Position numbers and translations under genes: made by a program. From the NCBI GenBank assembly GCA_902167985.1, contig CABHNZ010000005.1:248001-312000 (forward strand): 64,000 nucleotides of DNA, in the 5' to 3' direction. The notes below the pieces were generated by a model that had not been told where the DNA came from, did no database searches, and saw only the letters and a program-made list of their open reading frames with translations. The stretch comes from Shinella sp. UYSO24. GTDB lineage: Bacteria > Pseudomonadota > Alphaproteobacteria > Rhizobiales > Rhizobiaceae. Shown here piece by piece: positions 18,449 through 29,109 of this stretch (positions are counted from its first letter, which is position 1; each line of letters begins with the position of its first letter).

Positions 18449-18955
18449 GCGTGATGTCGGCAATGAAATCGGCAATCGCGACCGTGTCATTGAGGTCGAA
18501 GACCGGCAGGTCGCTGCCCTCGACCGGGTGATCTGCCGCAATCGCCCGGATATGGGGATCCGACGGCGCCAGTGGCTCGCGGCTTTTCGCTTCCAGCCGC
18601 CGTGCTCGATCTTCGGTACCGGTTCGCGCTTGTAGCCCTCTATCAGGACCAGATCGCAGGGGGCGATGCGCGAAAGGATCTCGGCAAGCGTCGGCTCGGC
18701 GCGCCGCGCAATTCATGCATGATGGCAAAGCGCGTGCCGGAGACGATCGTCACCTCATGGCGCCGGCCTCGCGATGGCGGAAGCTGTCGGCGCGACCTTG
18801 TCGATATCGAAATCATGATGGGCGTGCTTGATGGTGGAGATCTTGTAGCCGCGTCGCGTGAACTCGCTGACGAGGCGCACGGCAAGCCCGGTCTTGCCGG
18901 AATTCTTCCAGCCGGAAATGCCGAAGACGCGCGGGTGCTGATAGTGGTCGGTCAT
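18432..18955 (-). CDS. mobB: Molybdopterin-guanine dinucleotide biosynthesis adaptor MobB; about four frameshifts
   Basis: GTP-binding adaptor that helps MobA attach GMP to molybdopterin. The N-terminus MTDHYQHPRVFGISGWKNSGKTGLA holds the P-loop GWKNSGKT. The remainder is in several frames. Adding one base near each of 18793, 18761, 18699 and 18605 gives a continuous MobB: HHDFDIDKVGADSFRHREAGAHEV, then SGTRFAIMHELRG, then LVLIEGYKREPVPKIEARR, ending TQLPPK. The repaired length is 175 residues, normal for MobB. The start codon overlaps the mobA stop (ATGA), so mobA and mobB are coupled. Confidence 0.88.
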
Positions 18956-19622
18956 TGCATGTCCTCGGCAAACCGGCGCGCCTCTGCGAGCTCTTCCGGC
19001 GTATTGATGTTGTAGAATGGGTCGAGCGGGCCGCTCGCCGTGGAGACCAGCGGAAAATCGACGGTCACTGTGCGGTGACGGGCAAGAAAGGCGTTCATGC
19101 GCCGCTTGTCGTCGGTCGTGATCCATCGGGCGAGATCATCGGCGATGGCGACAGGCCAGAGCGCAAAGACGGGATGCTGACGGCCGAGGCTTGCGGCAAC
19201 GGCGATCGTTCCGGGCGCGTGATGGCTGAAGCCAGGCTTTCAGCAAGATCGGCGGGCAGGAAAGGGCTGTCGGACGGGGCGGTCAGGAGATATCCGGCAT
19301 CCGGCATGGTGGCGGCCAGATGGTTGAGACCTGCCAGCACGCCTGCAAGCGGGCCGAGCTGGCCATCGATCGTGTCGGGAATGCGCGGGATCGCGGCGTC
19401 GATTGCTTCAGCCATTCCGAAATCGGCCGGTGCGTTGAGCATGAGGCAGGACACTTGCGGGGACAGGGTCGCGATGACCCGCTCAAGGATCGTCTCGTCC
19501 GCTCTCATCGGCAGGAAGGCTTTCTGCGTGCCCATTCGGCTCGATTTGCCGCCCGCAAGGATGAGGCCCGGCGGTTTTTGGATGGAAAGGGCATGAATGA
19601 CGATCTCCCGAATCGCCGTCAT
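18952..19622 (-). CDS. mobA: Molybdenum cofactor guanylyltransferase MobA; frameshift near 19208
   Basis: Transfers GMP to molybdopterin. The nucleotide-binding motif is LILAGGKSSRMGTQKAFL, followed by LTAPSDSPFLPADL (the metal-binding Asp region). Near 19208 one base is missing; repair gives RPERIAVAASLGRQHPVFALWPVAI, then RWITTDDKRRMNAFLARH and FYNINTPEEL, the typical C-terminal MobA motif, with the stop at 18952-18954. The start is uncertain: ATG at 19622 is in frame with the P-loop, while ATG at 19594, preceded by GGGAG, would need one more missing base but gives a more typical short N-terminus. Confidence 0.88.
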
Positions 19623-19905
19623 CTGCCGGTGCGGCGCTCGAGTTCTTGATACGACATGACCGAGAAATGTCTTAGCTGATTGTATTGTCGCCAGCACTTG
19701 CGCAGATCGCTCCCTGAATATCAGGGGGTGCCTGATCGAATGTTCAAGCACATAGGCCAATTGACGGTGGTGCATTAACTCTTGTTCAACCGAATGTCCC
19801 GAGTGTGCCCCTTACATATTCCCGCATGAGGCTGGAATCGTGCCGATGAACCTTGCGCATGAAACGCGTCGGGATGGCAGGGTTACAAGATCCGAGGGGG
19901 ATTTT

Positions 19906-22468
19906 ATGCTGTTTATCGACCGTCTCTTGCAGGGGCGCAGGATCGTTACGAAGGTTCTGCTTTTCGTCGTGCCGCTGGTGCTTCTGATCGCCGGCGTCGG
20001 CCTTGCCGGCTATTACACCGCCAATACGCTCAATGGTCACATGACGGTGACACGCGCGACGATCGAGAATATCGGCGATTTCGAAAACCTTCAGGCCTCG
20101 CTGCAAGGGTTTACCGAAAAGCCTGCCGACGACACGCTTGCGGCCTTGAAGGCGGCAATTGCCCGGCAGAAGAGCGGCGTCGGCAATCTGGAAACCCTGC
20201 TCGTGACGGATGGCGACCGCGAGCGCGTCGCGTCGTCTCCGGGCTTGCGGCGAAGCTCACCACCTCCACGGATATGCTCTGGACCATCCACCAGCAGCGC
20301 GATGCGACGATTGCCGGTATCGGCACCATGCTCGACAATGTCGGCAAGCTTTCCGAGGCCGTCGCCAAGCAGGGCGGCGTGGTGCAGCGGCAGTTCGACG
20401 GCAAGGAGCGCTTTGCCAAGAAGCTGCTGTTCGAAGCCTATGCCTATCGTTCGATCGGCAAGCGGATGGAAGTGCTCCGCAACTCGGTGCGCGATGCGGA
20501 AAGCGACGAGGCGGTGGCCAATGCCGCCCAGACCAATGGCGCGGCGCTGAGGGCGGAATTCGACCGTATCGACAGCATGCTGACCTCTGCCGGTCATCAG
20601 GTGATGCAGCCGCTGCAGCAGGCGACGGACAACCTGCTTGCGACGGCCAAGGGCAATCTCGGCCCGGCTGAGAAGGCGCAGGCGCTGCGCATCGCCACCA
20701 GCGCCTTCATGCGGCCGCAGGGCGATCTGGCGGCGGATGTGACGAAGAAATCGAGCGAGGCGGCCGACCGTTTCGTCGAGATGGAGGGCGAGGTCTCGAC
20801 GCTGCGCGACCTGCTTTCGCAGATCGACATGTCGCTGCAGCTGGTCAATGCCCTGCGCCTTGATACGGAGCGCTTCCTCGGTCGCCCGTCGGATGACACG
20901 CGCACCGTGGTGATGAACGATATCAACAGCCTCAAGGCTGCGGCCGGCAAGGTGTCCGTACTCAACGGCGCCAATGCCGCTACCCGTGATTTCGGGCCGA
21001 AGGTGGACGCGATTGCCGACCAGCTCGTCGATGCGACGACGAAGATGCTGGCGATCGGTGATCAGTGGGCGCAGGCGAGAACGGCTGCAACCGCGACCCT
21101 GACGGCCGGCATGGCCGGTCTGAAGAACTTCGTCGCCCAGGCGCAGGAAGTCGGCAAGGAAGACAGCGAGCGTTCGGCGCATATGTCGGTCATCGCCATG
21201 GCCGTCGGTACGCTGCTTGCGATTGCCGGTGGCCTGATGCTGGTCGAGACGCTGCGCGGGCCTCTGCGCCGTGTGACGGATGTGATGAAGCGGCTTGCGG
21301 ATGGCGACCTCGAGGTCGGCATCGACGGTCGTGAACGCGGCGACGAAATCGGCGACATGGTACGCTCGGTCAGCGTCTTCCGCGATGCGGCGCGCGAAAA
21401 TGTCCGGTTGGAACAGGAAGCGGCCATGGCCCGCGAGGCGTCGGCGGCCGAGAGCGAACGCCGTGCTGCCGAACGCGCGCGGGTGGCGGGCGAGCAGCAG
21501 GCAGCGCTTGCAGCGCTCGGCTCCGTGCTCGACCGGCTGGCGGAAGGCGATCTGGAACGCACCATGGACGACAATCTCGCCGAGGATTTCGTCGATATGG
21601 CGCAGACCTATAACCGTGCCGTCGAAGCCTGCGTGCAACGTTGTCCGAAGTGCGGTCTGCTACCTACGAGATCGATGGCGGTACCGGCAATCTGGCGGCA
21701 TCGGCCGACGATCTGGCGCGCCGCACGGAACAGCAGGCGGCAGCGCTGGAAGAAAGTTCAAGTGCCCTTCGCCATCTGAGCGACGTCGTCCGTACCACGG
21801 CCGACAGCGCCCGCCGGACCTCAAGCTCGGTCAATGAGGCGGAAGAGTTTGCGGTTCGCTCCGGCGAGGTAGTGGCCCGCGCCGTGGTGGCGATGGGCGA
21901 TATCAGCCGGTCGTCGGAAAAGATCGCGACGATCATCGGCGTTATCGATGAAATCGCCTTCCAGACCAATCTTCTGGCGCTGAATGCCGGTGTGGAGGCC
22001 GCGCGTGCAGGCGAGGCGGGCCGTGGCTTTGCGGTCGTCGCGCAGGAAGTGCGCGAGCTTGCACAGCGCTGCGCCTCCGCTGCCCGCGAGATCAAGGGGC
22101 TTATCTCGGCCAGCTCGTCGCAGGTCAGCAATGGTGTCCATCTGGTCGAGGAGACCGGTGAGGCCCTGTCGCGGATCATCGGACATGTCAGCGACGTGCG
22201 CCAGCTCGTCTCGCAGATTTCGGCAGCGACGACCGAGCAGTCGAACGGTATCGGCGAGGTGACGCGCGCGGTGCAGGAGGTCGAGGCGATCACCCAGCGC
22301 AATGCGGCAATGGTCGAGGAGAACAATGCCGAGATCCACGGGCTTCGTCGCCGGGTGGAGACGCTGTCGCAGATGATCGAGCGCTTCAAGACGCGTGATG
22401 CGCGGGTGGAGGCTCCTGTCGGTTTCTACGACCGCCGGGCATCGGGGCGCGGCCGCGAGGTGGCCTGA
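19906..22468 (+). CDS. Methyl-accepting chemotaxis protein; two frameshifts near 20231 and 21629
   Basis: Transmembrane chemoreceptor of about 854 residues after repair. Helix one is [24 protein letters not shown]; a long helical periplasmic region of about 380 residues follows; helix two is [20 protein letters not shown], then a HAMP domain ([18 protein letters not shown] ... [17 protein letters not shown]). The signalling domain carries the hairpin tip [28 protein letters not shown]. One base is missing near 20231 and one near 21629 (GAAGCCTGCG for GAAGCCCTGCG), which restores [18 protein letters not shown]. The ATG at 19906 follows GAGGGGG. Ligand unknown. The C-terminus has no CheR-binding pentapeptide. 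Confidence 0.93.
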
Positions 22469-22605
22469 GGCCACGGCAAATCGGCAGGGTGGCAACGCGG
22501 TAAGGCGGCAAGAGCCGTAGCGACCATCCTCTGACGTGACTATCATGGCGGCTCCGGTGTGCAGGCATCGGGGCCGTTTTCATTTGATCCGGCGAGAGAG
22601 GGATC

Positions 22606-23580
22606 ATGAACAGCTCGATTTTCCCGGCCGCGCTGGATGGCGAAGCCTTCCGCCTCTGGCGTCGTGATCGCGACCGCTGGCAGGCTGCGGTGCTGACGAT
22701 CTGCGCGCGCGAGCGTCTGGCGGCGGGTGCGCCCGTCGCATTTCCGACGGGAACCAATCTCGTCGTCGCGCTGGATGACCGGCTTGTGCTGAAGGTCTTT
22801 CCGCCGATTTTTCGCAGTCAGTTCGAGGCGGAAGTGGCAACGCTTGCGCAGCTTGCCGGGCGTCTCGCATTCGCCATTCCCGCAATCGTGGCGACGGGCG
22901 AAATCGAAGGATGGTCGTATCTCTGCATGACCCGGCTTCAAGGTATCGTCGGATCCGAGGTCTGGCCGAGGCTCGATGATGGCGCGAGGCGGGATCTGCT
23001 CTTCGATATCGGGGAGACGATCGCCGCCGTGCAGGCGGTTCCGCCGGGGCCAATCGGTCAGGGGCTACCGGATTGGCGGGCCTTTATCGAACGGCAGATA
23101 GACGGGTGTCGGGCTCGGCATCAGGCGAGAGGCCTTGGCGAAAAACATCTTGATGATCTGGATGGCATTCTGGCGGATGCCCGGTCGGTGATCCCTCTTA
23201 ACGGGCCATCGGTCATACTGACGGGGGAATATATCCCCGAGAATTTCCTTCTGGCGGAACGCAATGGCCGCTGGCAGATTTCCGGGCTCTTCGATTTCGG
23301 CGACGTGATGACGGGGTTTGCCGATTATGATCTTCTGGGGCCGAGCGCCTTCATGTCCGCCGGTCGGGCGGATCTGGTTTCGGCTCTCCTATCCGGGTTC
23401 GGCTGCCGTGCCTGGGATCCGGACGAGGAATGGCGCCGTCGGCTCTTCACGCTCATGCTGCTCCACCGGGCAAGCGATCTGCGCAATGTCGCGATTGCCG
23501 GCTGGGAGGATAAGGTCGATCACCTTGCCGACCTCGCATGGCTGATCTGGCCGGCCGAGGACGCTATCACCCGCCGGTGA
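22606..23580 (+). CDS. Aminoglycoside phosphotransferase (APH) family kinase-like protein
   Basis: A 324-residue protein of the APH/choline kinase fold. The N-lobe includes [22 protein letters not shown], where the Lys of VLKVF is the ATP-binding lysine. The catalytic loop reads [11 protein letters not shown], in place of the usual HGDxxPxN, so the expected catalytic Asp position holds Glu. The metal-binding motif is intact as [20 protein letters not shown] (DFGD). It may phosphorylate a small hydroxylated metabolite; resistance cannot be inferred. It overlaps the convergent moaA gene by 14 bases. Confidence 0.85.
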   Translation: MNSSIFPAALDGEAFRLWRRDRDRWQAAVLTICARERLAAGAPVAFPTGTNLVVALDDRLVLKVFPPIFRSQFEAEVATLAQLAGRLAFAIPAIVATGEIEGWSYLCMTRLQGIVGSEVWPRLDDGARRDLLFDIGETIAAVQAVPPGPIGQGLPDWRAFIERQIDGCRARHQARGLGEKHLDDLDGILADARSVIPLNGPSVILTGEYIPENFLLAERNGRWQISGLFDFGDVMTGFADYDLLGPSAFMSAGRADLVSALLSGFGCRAWDPDEEWRRRLFTLMLLHRASDLRNVAIAGWEDKVDHLADLAWLIWPAEDAITRR

Positions 23581-24616
23581 CGCTCATGTGGCGGGCGACT
23601 GCCGGGCGGCGATGGTTGCGGTCGATGATGAAGTCGTGGCCCTTCGGCTTGCGCAGGATGGCCTCGTCGATGGCGTTCGACAGGTAGGCGGCGTCTTCGG
23701 AGGCGCGCAGCGCCGTGCGCAGGTCGGCGGCATCGTTCTGGCCGAGGCACATGTAGAGCGTGCCGGTGCAGGTCAGACGAACGCGGTTGCAGCTCTCGCA
23801 GAAATTATGGGTCATCGGCGTGATGAAGCCGAGCCGGCCGCCGGTCTCCTTCACGGTGACATAGCGCGCCGGGCCGCCGGTCTGGTAGCCGATATCGGTC
23901 AGGGTGAATTCGCTTTCCAGCTGGGCGCGGACTTCCGACAGCGGCAGGTAGCGGTCGGTGCGGTCTTCCTCGATCTCGCCCATGGGCATGGTTTCGATGA
24001 CGGTCAGGTCCATGCCGCGGTCATGAGCGAAGCGCATCATTCCGGCAATCTCGTCGCCGTTGAAATCCTTCAGCGCCACGGCATTGAGCTTGATCTTCAG
24101 GCCGGCGCGCTGGGCAGCGTCAAGGCCTTCCATGACCTTGGAGAAATCACCCCAACGGGTGATCTGGCGGAATTTTTCGGGATCGAGCGTGTCGAGCGAG
24201 ACATTGATGCGGCGCACGCCGCAATCGTAGAGTTCGTCGGCATAACGGGCGAGCTGCGAACCATTTGTGGTGAGCGTCAGCTCTTCCAGAGCGCCGTCAT
24301 GGACCCGCTTTCCGAGCTCGCGCACCAGATACATGATGTTCTTGCGCACCAGCGGCTCGCCGCCGGTGAGGCGGATCTTGCGCACGCCCTTGTCGATGAA
24401 GGCCGAACAGAGGCGGTTCAGCTCTTCCAGCGTCAACAGATCCTTCTTCGGCAGGAAGGTCATGTTTTCGGCCATGCAATAGGTGCAGCGGAAATCGCAG
24501 CGATCCGTCACGGAGACGCGCAGATAGGTGACGGCCCGGCCGAAAGGGTCGATCATCGGTTCTTTGCTGGGCTTCAGCGCCATGGCGCTGCCGAGCGGGC
24601 CTACGATTGTATTCAC
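23567..24616 (-). CDS. moaA: GTP 3',8-cyclase MoaA
   Basis: Radical SAM enzyme that begins molybdenum cofactor synthesis. The radical SAM cluster motif is CDFRCTYC (CxxxCxxC) at about residue 40, the SAM-binding motif is LTGGEPLVR, and the C-terminal 4Fe-4S cluster motif is [18 protein letters not shown]. The protein ends in GG, as MoaA does for its catalytic C-terminal tail, after a typical HMSVTGG. 349 residues, no frameshift. It shares the molybdenum cofactor pathway with mobA-mobB 4.6 kb away. Confidence 0.97.
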   Translation of the reverse strand: MNTIVGPLGSAMALKPSKEPMIDPFGRAVTYLRVSVTDRCDFRCTYCMAENMTFLPKKDLLTLEELNRLCSAFIDKGVRKIRLTGGEPLVRKNIMYLVRELGKRVHDGALEELTLTTNGSQLARYADELYDCGVRRINVSLDTLDPEKFRQITRWGDFSKVMEGLDAAQRAGLKIKLNAVALKDFNGDEIAGMMRFAHDRGMDLTVIETMPMGEIEEDRTDRYLPLSEVRAQLESEFTLTDIGYQTGGPARYVTVKETGGRLGFITPMTHNFCESCNRVRLTCTGTLYMCLGQNDAADLRTALRASEDAAYLSNAIDEAILRKPKGHDFIIDRNHRRPAVARHMSVTGG

Positions 24617-24769
24617 GCGTATTCTCCTTGGCCGCCAAGGTGGGAGCTTTGCACCGTTGCGTCAAGATCGACCGAAGCATATCAGGGGGTCGGAAGATTG
24701 GATGAAACCGCTTGCGCTTTCGTGGACTGGTTCATAATTCCGTGAAGCCCGATTTGCAACGAGGAGAAG

Positions 24770-25144
24770 ATGATGAGCGAGATCTGGCCGACGGAGCTTC
24801 GGGTGAGCCGCGACCGGCGCACGCTGACGGTGAGCTTCTCCAGCGGTGACGTGTTTGCGCTGCCGGCTGAGCGCATGCGCGTCATGTCGCCGTCCGCCGA
24901 GGTTCAGGGCCATGGTCCGGGGCAGAAGGTGACGGTTCCGGGCAAGCGCGACGTGGTGATCACCGGCGTGCTGCCGGCCGGACATTACGCCGTGCGGATC
25001 GCCTTCGATGACGGCCATGACAGCGGCATCTTCACATGGCCCTATCTGCATGAACTCGGCACCAAGGGCGAGGCGCTGTTTGCCGACTATGAGCGCGAGC
25101 TTGCCGAAAAGGGCCTTTCACGCGATCGGCCGGCGCGGCGATAA
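24770..25144 (+). CDS. DUF971 domain protein (gamma-butyrobetaine hydroxylase N-terminal-like)
   Basis: A 124-residue stand-alone DUF971 domain. It reads IWPTELRVSRDRRTLTVSFSSGDVFALPAERMRVMSPSAEVQGHGPGQ, the typical start, then AGHYAVRIAFDDGHDSGIFTWPYLHELG. The last motif (DDGHxxGIYxWxYL) is conserved in the family and includes the pair of residues proposed to bind metal. Such domains occur alone near molybdenum and iron-sulfur genes. It lies divergent from moaA with a 153-base gap. Two adjacent ATG codons follow GAGGAGA. Confidence 0.9.
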   Translation: MMSEIWPTELRVSRDRRTLTVSFSSGDVFALPAERMRVMSPSAEVQGHGPGQKVTVPGKRDVVITGVLPAGHYAVRIAFDDGHDSGIFTWPYLHELGTKGEALFADYERELAEKGLSRDRPARR

Positions 25145-25277
25145 GCGAGCCTGAGGGTTCGAGTGTCTCCGACATCGAACGCTCCAAGGGAGTACAGCCC
25201 GTCGCAGAGGTGTCATATGCGGCGGATAAGGGGCACGGCAAAGCATGATGGGCAAAGCATCATGGACGGGGGCATTT

Positions 25278-25885
25278 ATGACGATCATCACATCTGTTGA
25301 GGAATTGAAGGCGATCTATGCCGGCGTATCGGAGGCATCGCTCGTGAAGGTGACGGACCACCTGACGGCTGAATACCGGCAGATGATCGAGGCTTCGCCT
25401 TTCTGCGCCTTTGCGACCGTCGGGCCTGAAGGCATGGATTGTTCGCCACGCGGTGATCTCGGCGGCGTGGTGCGGATCGAGGATGACAGGACGCTGGCCC
25501 TGCCGGACTGGCGCGGCAATAACCGTATCGATTCGCTCATCAACATCGTGCGCGACCCGCGGGTGGCGCTGATGTTTCTCGTCCCCGGCTCGAATACGGC
25601 CATGCGCGTCAATGGACGCGCGGTGGTTTCGGTCGATCCGGCGCTGCTCGACAGTTTCGAAATGGATGGGCGGCATCCGCGCAGCGTGACGCTGGTGACG
25701 ATCGGTGAAGTCTACTTCCAGTGTGCGCGGGCGCTGATGCGTGCGGAATTATGGAACCCGGAACGGTTCGTCGACCCGAAAAGCCTGCCGACGCCCGGAA
25801 CCCTGCTGAAATCGGCCAAGGACGATTTCGACCGTGAGACCTATGATCGAGAATGGCCGGAAAGGGCTGCGAAAACATGTGGTGA
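25278..25885 (+). CDS. Pyridoxamine 5'-phosphate oxidase-fold flavoprotein; probable missing base near 25876
   Basis: A split-barrel FMN-binding protein. Readable blocks are TAEYRQMIEASPFCAFATVGPEGMDCSPRGDLGGVVRIEDD, then LPDWRGNNRIDSLINIVRDPRVALMFLVPG and YFQCARALMRAELW. The family normally ends with a short basic helix and Trp. Here YDREWPERAAKT runs out of frame at AAAACATGTGG; adding one C gives KTMW and a stop at 25883-25885, matching the family, whereas the uncorrected reading continues to 25931 with an unrelated tail. I prefer the repaired end. The ATG at 25278 is the best start; the upstream ATG adds an unlikely N-terminus. Confidence 0.82.
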
Positions 25886-25951
25886 CATGGTTTTCCGCGC
25901 GCTTTTCCAGGACGGTAACAAGGTGATGTGAGTAGCGGATCCTGCCGCGGC

Positions 25952-27023
25952 CTACTTCTTGTAGATCAGCCAGCTCTTGCCGACATAATCCTTCTTCATG
26001 CTTCTTCGAAGAGGATCGAACGGTTGCGGCCGGTGTTTTTCGCCATGTAAAGCGCGGTATCCGAATGCGAATAGAGTTCGCCGGGATCGGTTGCTGCGAG
26101 CCCATGGCATAGCCGAGCGAGATCGTCACCGGACCATAATTGACGCCTGAGCGGGAATTGCGGAAGGCACGGGTCTCAAGCGCGCGGCGAATACGCTCGC
26201 ACATGATCATCACTTCTTCCGGCGTATTGCCCTCGACGATCATGGCGAATTCCTCGCCGCCGGTTCTTGCGACGAAGACATCCTTGCGGACATTGGAGCG
26301 CATGACGGAGGCGACGGTCGCGAGGATCTTGTCACCGACCGGGTGGCCGTAGGTGTCGTTGATCTTCTTGAAATTATCGATATCGGCAAGAACGAGCGCG
26401 GTGATCGGCAGGTTGCCCTGATTGTCGAAGATCGTCGCCAGCTTCTCGTCGAAGGCGCGACGGTTTGCGAGCCGCGTCAGGCTGTCGGTATTGGCGATGC
26501 GCTTGTACTCGTCGAGTTCCTTGCGCACCTGGTCCATTTCCTGGGACCGTTGCGTCATGTCGTCGACCGTGCGCTCGCCATGGGCCATCGTGTGGCCGGT
26601 GGCTTCGCTCAGAAGGCCGATGGCGTTGCGGATCAGGTCGGCGGAGAAATTGCTCTTGGAATTGATGCGATGCGCCGTCTCGCCCAGCAGCCTGTTATAG
26701 CTTTCGAGCGAGTTCTGTTCCTGCCTGAGCACTTTCAGCAGCGCGTCGAGCTCGCCGAGCAGCTTCACATGGGCGCGTTCGATGACGGCGATATGGCCAG
26801 TCCCCAGATGGACTTCCGACAGGTGGTCGAGCTCTTCCTGGGTGGCACGATTTCCAAGTGCTGCCAATTCCTGGGTCAGTTCGGGATTGGAGCCGAGATA
26901 GGCTTCATAGAAAAGCTGATAGTTGCGAGGAATGGGAGCGACGCCCATAGACCTCACAGCGTAGACGATCTGTCCGACGATATCTGACGTTTGCGCCTTG
27001 GGCGCAGCGGCCGTAGTCATCAT
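25952..27023 (-). CDS. GGDEF-domain diguanylate cyclase; frameshifts near 26099 and 25999
   Basis: Cytoplasmic diguanylate cyclase of about 357 residues. A helical N-terminus of about 190 residues (MGVAPIPRNYQLFYEAYLGSNPEL ... ELDEYKRIA) is followed by the GGDEF domain: DSLTRLANRRAFDEKL, LADIDNFKKINDTYGHPVGD and the active-site TGGEEFAMI. One base is missing near 26099, which restores GFAATDPGELYSHSDTALYMAKNTGRNR. A second missing base near 25999 would extend the protein with a short basic ending KKDYVGKSWLIYKK and the stop at 25952; without it the protein stops at 25996. The inhibitory RxxD site before GGEEF is not seen. Confidence 0.86.
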
Positions 27024-27289
27024 CCGCCTCCGTTTCCCTCAACTCCGGGTAATTTGGTGAGTATTTATACGTAAAGTATTGGGAAATAATTAAAACGCCG
27101 GATGATGCTGGTGCATCGCGGCGTGTTTCTTCCCTTATCTCGTTCGACATTAAGTAAAAACGACCGCATATTGCGAATGTGATAATATGTTTTATTTTAT
27201 AGTTTGATTGCTGATTAAGCTTTGCGGCCCGGTGCGCCTGGTGTGCTTTGCCATCAGCGGGGTCTTTATCGATGCTTTTGGGCAGGTGT
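27024..27289. other. AT-rich intergenic region, no gene seen
   Basis: The stretch upstream of the GGDEF gene is much more AT-rich than the rest of the window (TATTTATACGTAAAGTATTGG, TTTTATAGTTTG). It probably holds the GGDEF gene promoter on the minus strand. No start codon with a convincing frame was found. Confidence 0.5.
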
Positions 27290-27322
27290 CTCCCCTGCGA
27301 ACCGTCAAAGGTCGCAGGGGAG
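27290..27322. repeat. Inverted repeat downstream of fumC
   Basis: CTCCCCTGCGA and TCGCAGGGGAG form a perfect 11-base-pair stem with an 11-base loop. Read on the plus strand it is followed by GTTTTC, so it could be a weak terminator in that direction; on the fumC strand there is no T run. Confidence 0.55.
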
Positions 27323-27344
27323 GTTTTCGTGAAGCGGAGATCTT

Positions 27345-28736
27345 TTACTTCGGGCCGATCATGTTTTCCGGGCGGACATACTGGTCGAACTCTTCGTTCG
27401 TCAGGTATCCGCCGCCAACGGCTTCTTCGCGAAGGGTCGTGCCGTTCTTGTGAGCGGTCTTGGCGATCTTGGCGCAGATGTCGTAGCCGAGCCTGGAGTT
27501 GAGCGCGGTGACGAGCATCAGGGAGTTTTCGACACCCTTCTTGATGTTGTCTTCACGGGCCTCGATGCCGACGACGCAATTGTCGGTGAAGGAGACTGCG
27601 GCATCGCCGAGCAGCTGCACCGACTGCAGGAAGTTATAGGCCATCATCGGATTGTAGACGTTGAGCTCGAAATGGCCCTGGCTGCCGGCAAAGGTGAGGG
27701 CAGCATGGTTGCCGAAGATGTGGGCGCAGACCTGGGTCAGGGCTTCCGACTGGGTCGGGTTGACCTTGCCCGGCATGATCGACGAACCCGGTTCGTTTTC
27801 CGGCAGCGACAGTTCGCCGAGGCCGGCGCGCGGGCCGGAGCCCAGGAAGCGGATGTCGTTGGCGATCTTGAAGAGGGCGGCGGCGGCCGCATTGATCGCG
27901 CCGTGGGCGAAGACCATCGAATCATGCGAGGCGAGCGCCTCGAACTTGTTCGGTGCGGTGACGAAGGGCAGGCCTGTGATCTTGGAGATTTCGTCCGCGA
28001 CCTTTTCGGCAAAGCCGATCGGGGCGTTGAGGCCGGTGCCAACCGCGGTGCCGCCCTGGGCGAGCTTGGAGAGAGCCGGAAGCGTCAGTTCGATATTGGC
28101 GATTGCCGAGGCAACCTGCGCGGCATAGCCGGAGAATTCCTGGCCGAGCGTCAGCGGGGTTGCGTCCTGCGTATGCGTGCGGCCGATCTTGATGATGTGG
28201 CTGAATGCCTTCACCTTGACGTCCAGCGCTTCATGCAGGTGCTTCAGCGAGGGCAGGAGGTGGCGGACGATGGTCTCGACGCAGGCGATGTGCATGGCCG
28301 TCGGATAGGTGTCGTTCGACGACTGGCTCATGTTGACGTGATCGTTGGGGTGGACCGGCTTCTTGGAGCCCATCACGCCGCCAAGCATTTCGATCGCGCG
28401 GTTGGAGATCACTTCATTGGCATTCATGTTCGACTGGGTGCCGGAACCGGTCTGCCAGACGACGAGGGGGAAGTGGTCGTTCAGCTTGCCGTCGATGACT
28501 TCCTGCGCCGCGTCCGTGATCGCCTTGCCGAGATCCTTGTCGAGGCCGGCGAGTTCCATGTTGGCGCGGGCTGCAGCCTGCTTGACGATGCCGAGCGCAC
28601 GCACGACGGCGAGCGGCTGTTTTTCCCAACCGATCTTGAAATTGCCGAGCGATCGCTGTGCCTGTGCGCCCCAGTAGCGGTCGCTTGCGACGTCGATCGG
28701 GCCGAATGTATCGGTTTCTGTGCGGGTGGTTGCCAT
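27345..28736 (-). CDS. fumC: Fumarate hydratase class II
   Basis: Iron-independent fumarase of the TCA cycle. All motifs are intact over 463 residues: [15 protein letters not shown] near residue 95, [30 protein letters not shown], and the class II signature [13 protein letters not shown]. The C-terminus ends [16 protein letters not shown] as in other alphaproteobacteria. No frameshift. The 373-base gap to the next gene probably carries its promoter. Confidence 0.97.
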   Translation of the reverse strand: MATTRTETDTFGPIDVASDRYWGAQAQRSLGNFKIGWEKQPLAVVRALGIVKQAAARANMELAGLDKDLGKAITDAAQEVIDGKLNDHFPLVVWQTGSGTQSNMNANEVISNRAIEMLGGVMGSKKPVHPNDHVNMSQSSNDTYPTAMHIACVETIVRHLLPSLKHLHEALDVKVKAFSHIIKIGRTHTQDATPLTLGQEFSGYAAQVASAIANIELTLPALSKLAQGGTAVGTGLNAPIGFAEKVADEISKITGLPFVTAPNKFEALASHDSMVFAHGAINAAAAALFKIANDIRFLGSGPRAGLGELSLPENEPGSSIMPGKVNPTQSEALTQVCAHIFGNHAALTFAGSQGHFELNVYNPMMAYNFLQSVQLLGDAAVSFTDNCVVGIEAREDNIKKGVENSLMLVTALNSRLGYDICAKIAKTAHKNGTTLREEAVGGGYLTNEEFDQYVRPENMIGPK

Positions 28737-29109
28737 TGTCTGCCTCTACTCCTCAGTATCTGGCCGCCGATTGCGCGAATGCTATCAAGATCGCGTTATT
28801 CCTTCATCCCGGCCGGGCGCATTACTATACGAATGCTGCAACACCGCAAGTCGCTGGAAGTGGCCTGTGGCGGGCGCTCTGCGTGCTCTTTCGGACACGC
28901 GGATGCGAAATATCACAGAAGTTTCAACCGGGCGCGACGCCGCTATGGTTGCTCGTCAGTAAAAATTTAACGAATATTTTCTTAACGTTCAGTCCGCGGC
29001 CGCAACACGGATGTCATCCTTGGTGAATGATTTGTGTGTCCGGCTGTTCCTTTCAATCCCTCGCGCGATCGGATAGATGGCGTGACAGCTTTTCGGCCTG
29101 CAAGGCAAG
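28737..29109. other. Intergenic region between divergent fumC and L,D-transpeptidase genes
   Basis: A 373-base gap with an AT-rich core (AAAAATTTAACGAATATTTTCTTAACG at about 28960-28990, shown here in parts: AATTTAACG and TTCTTAACG). It should contain promoters for both flanking genes. No gene, RNA fold or terminator was recognised. Confidence 0.5.
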
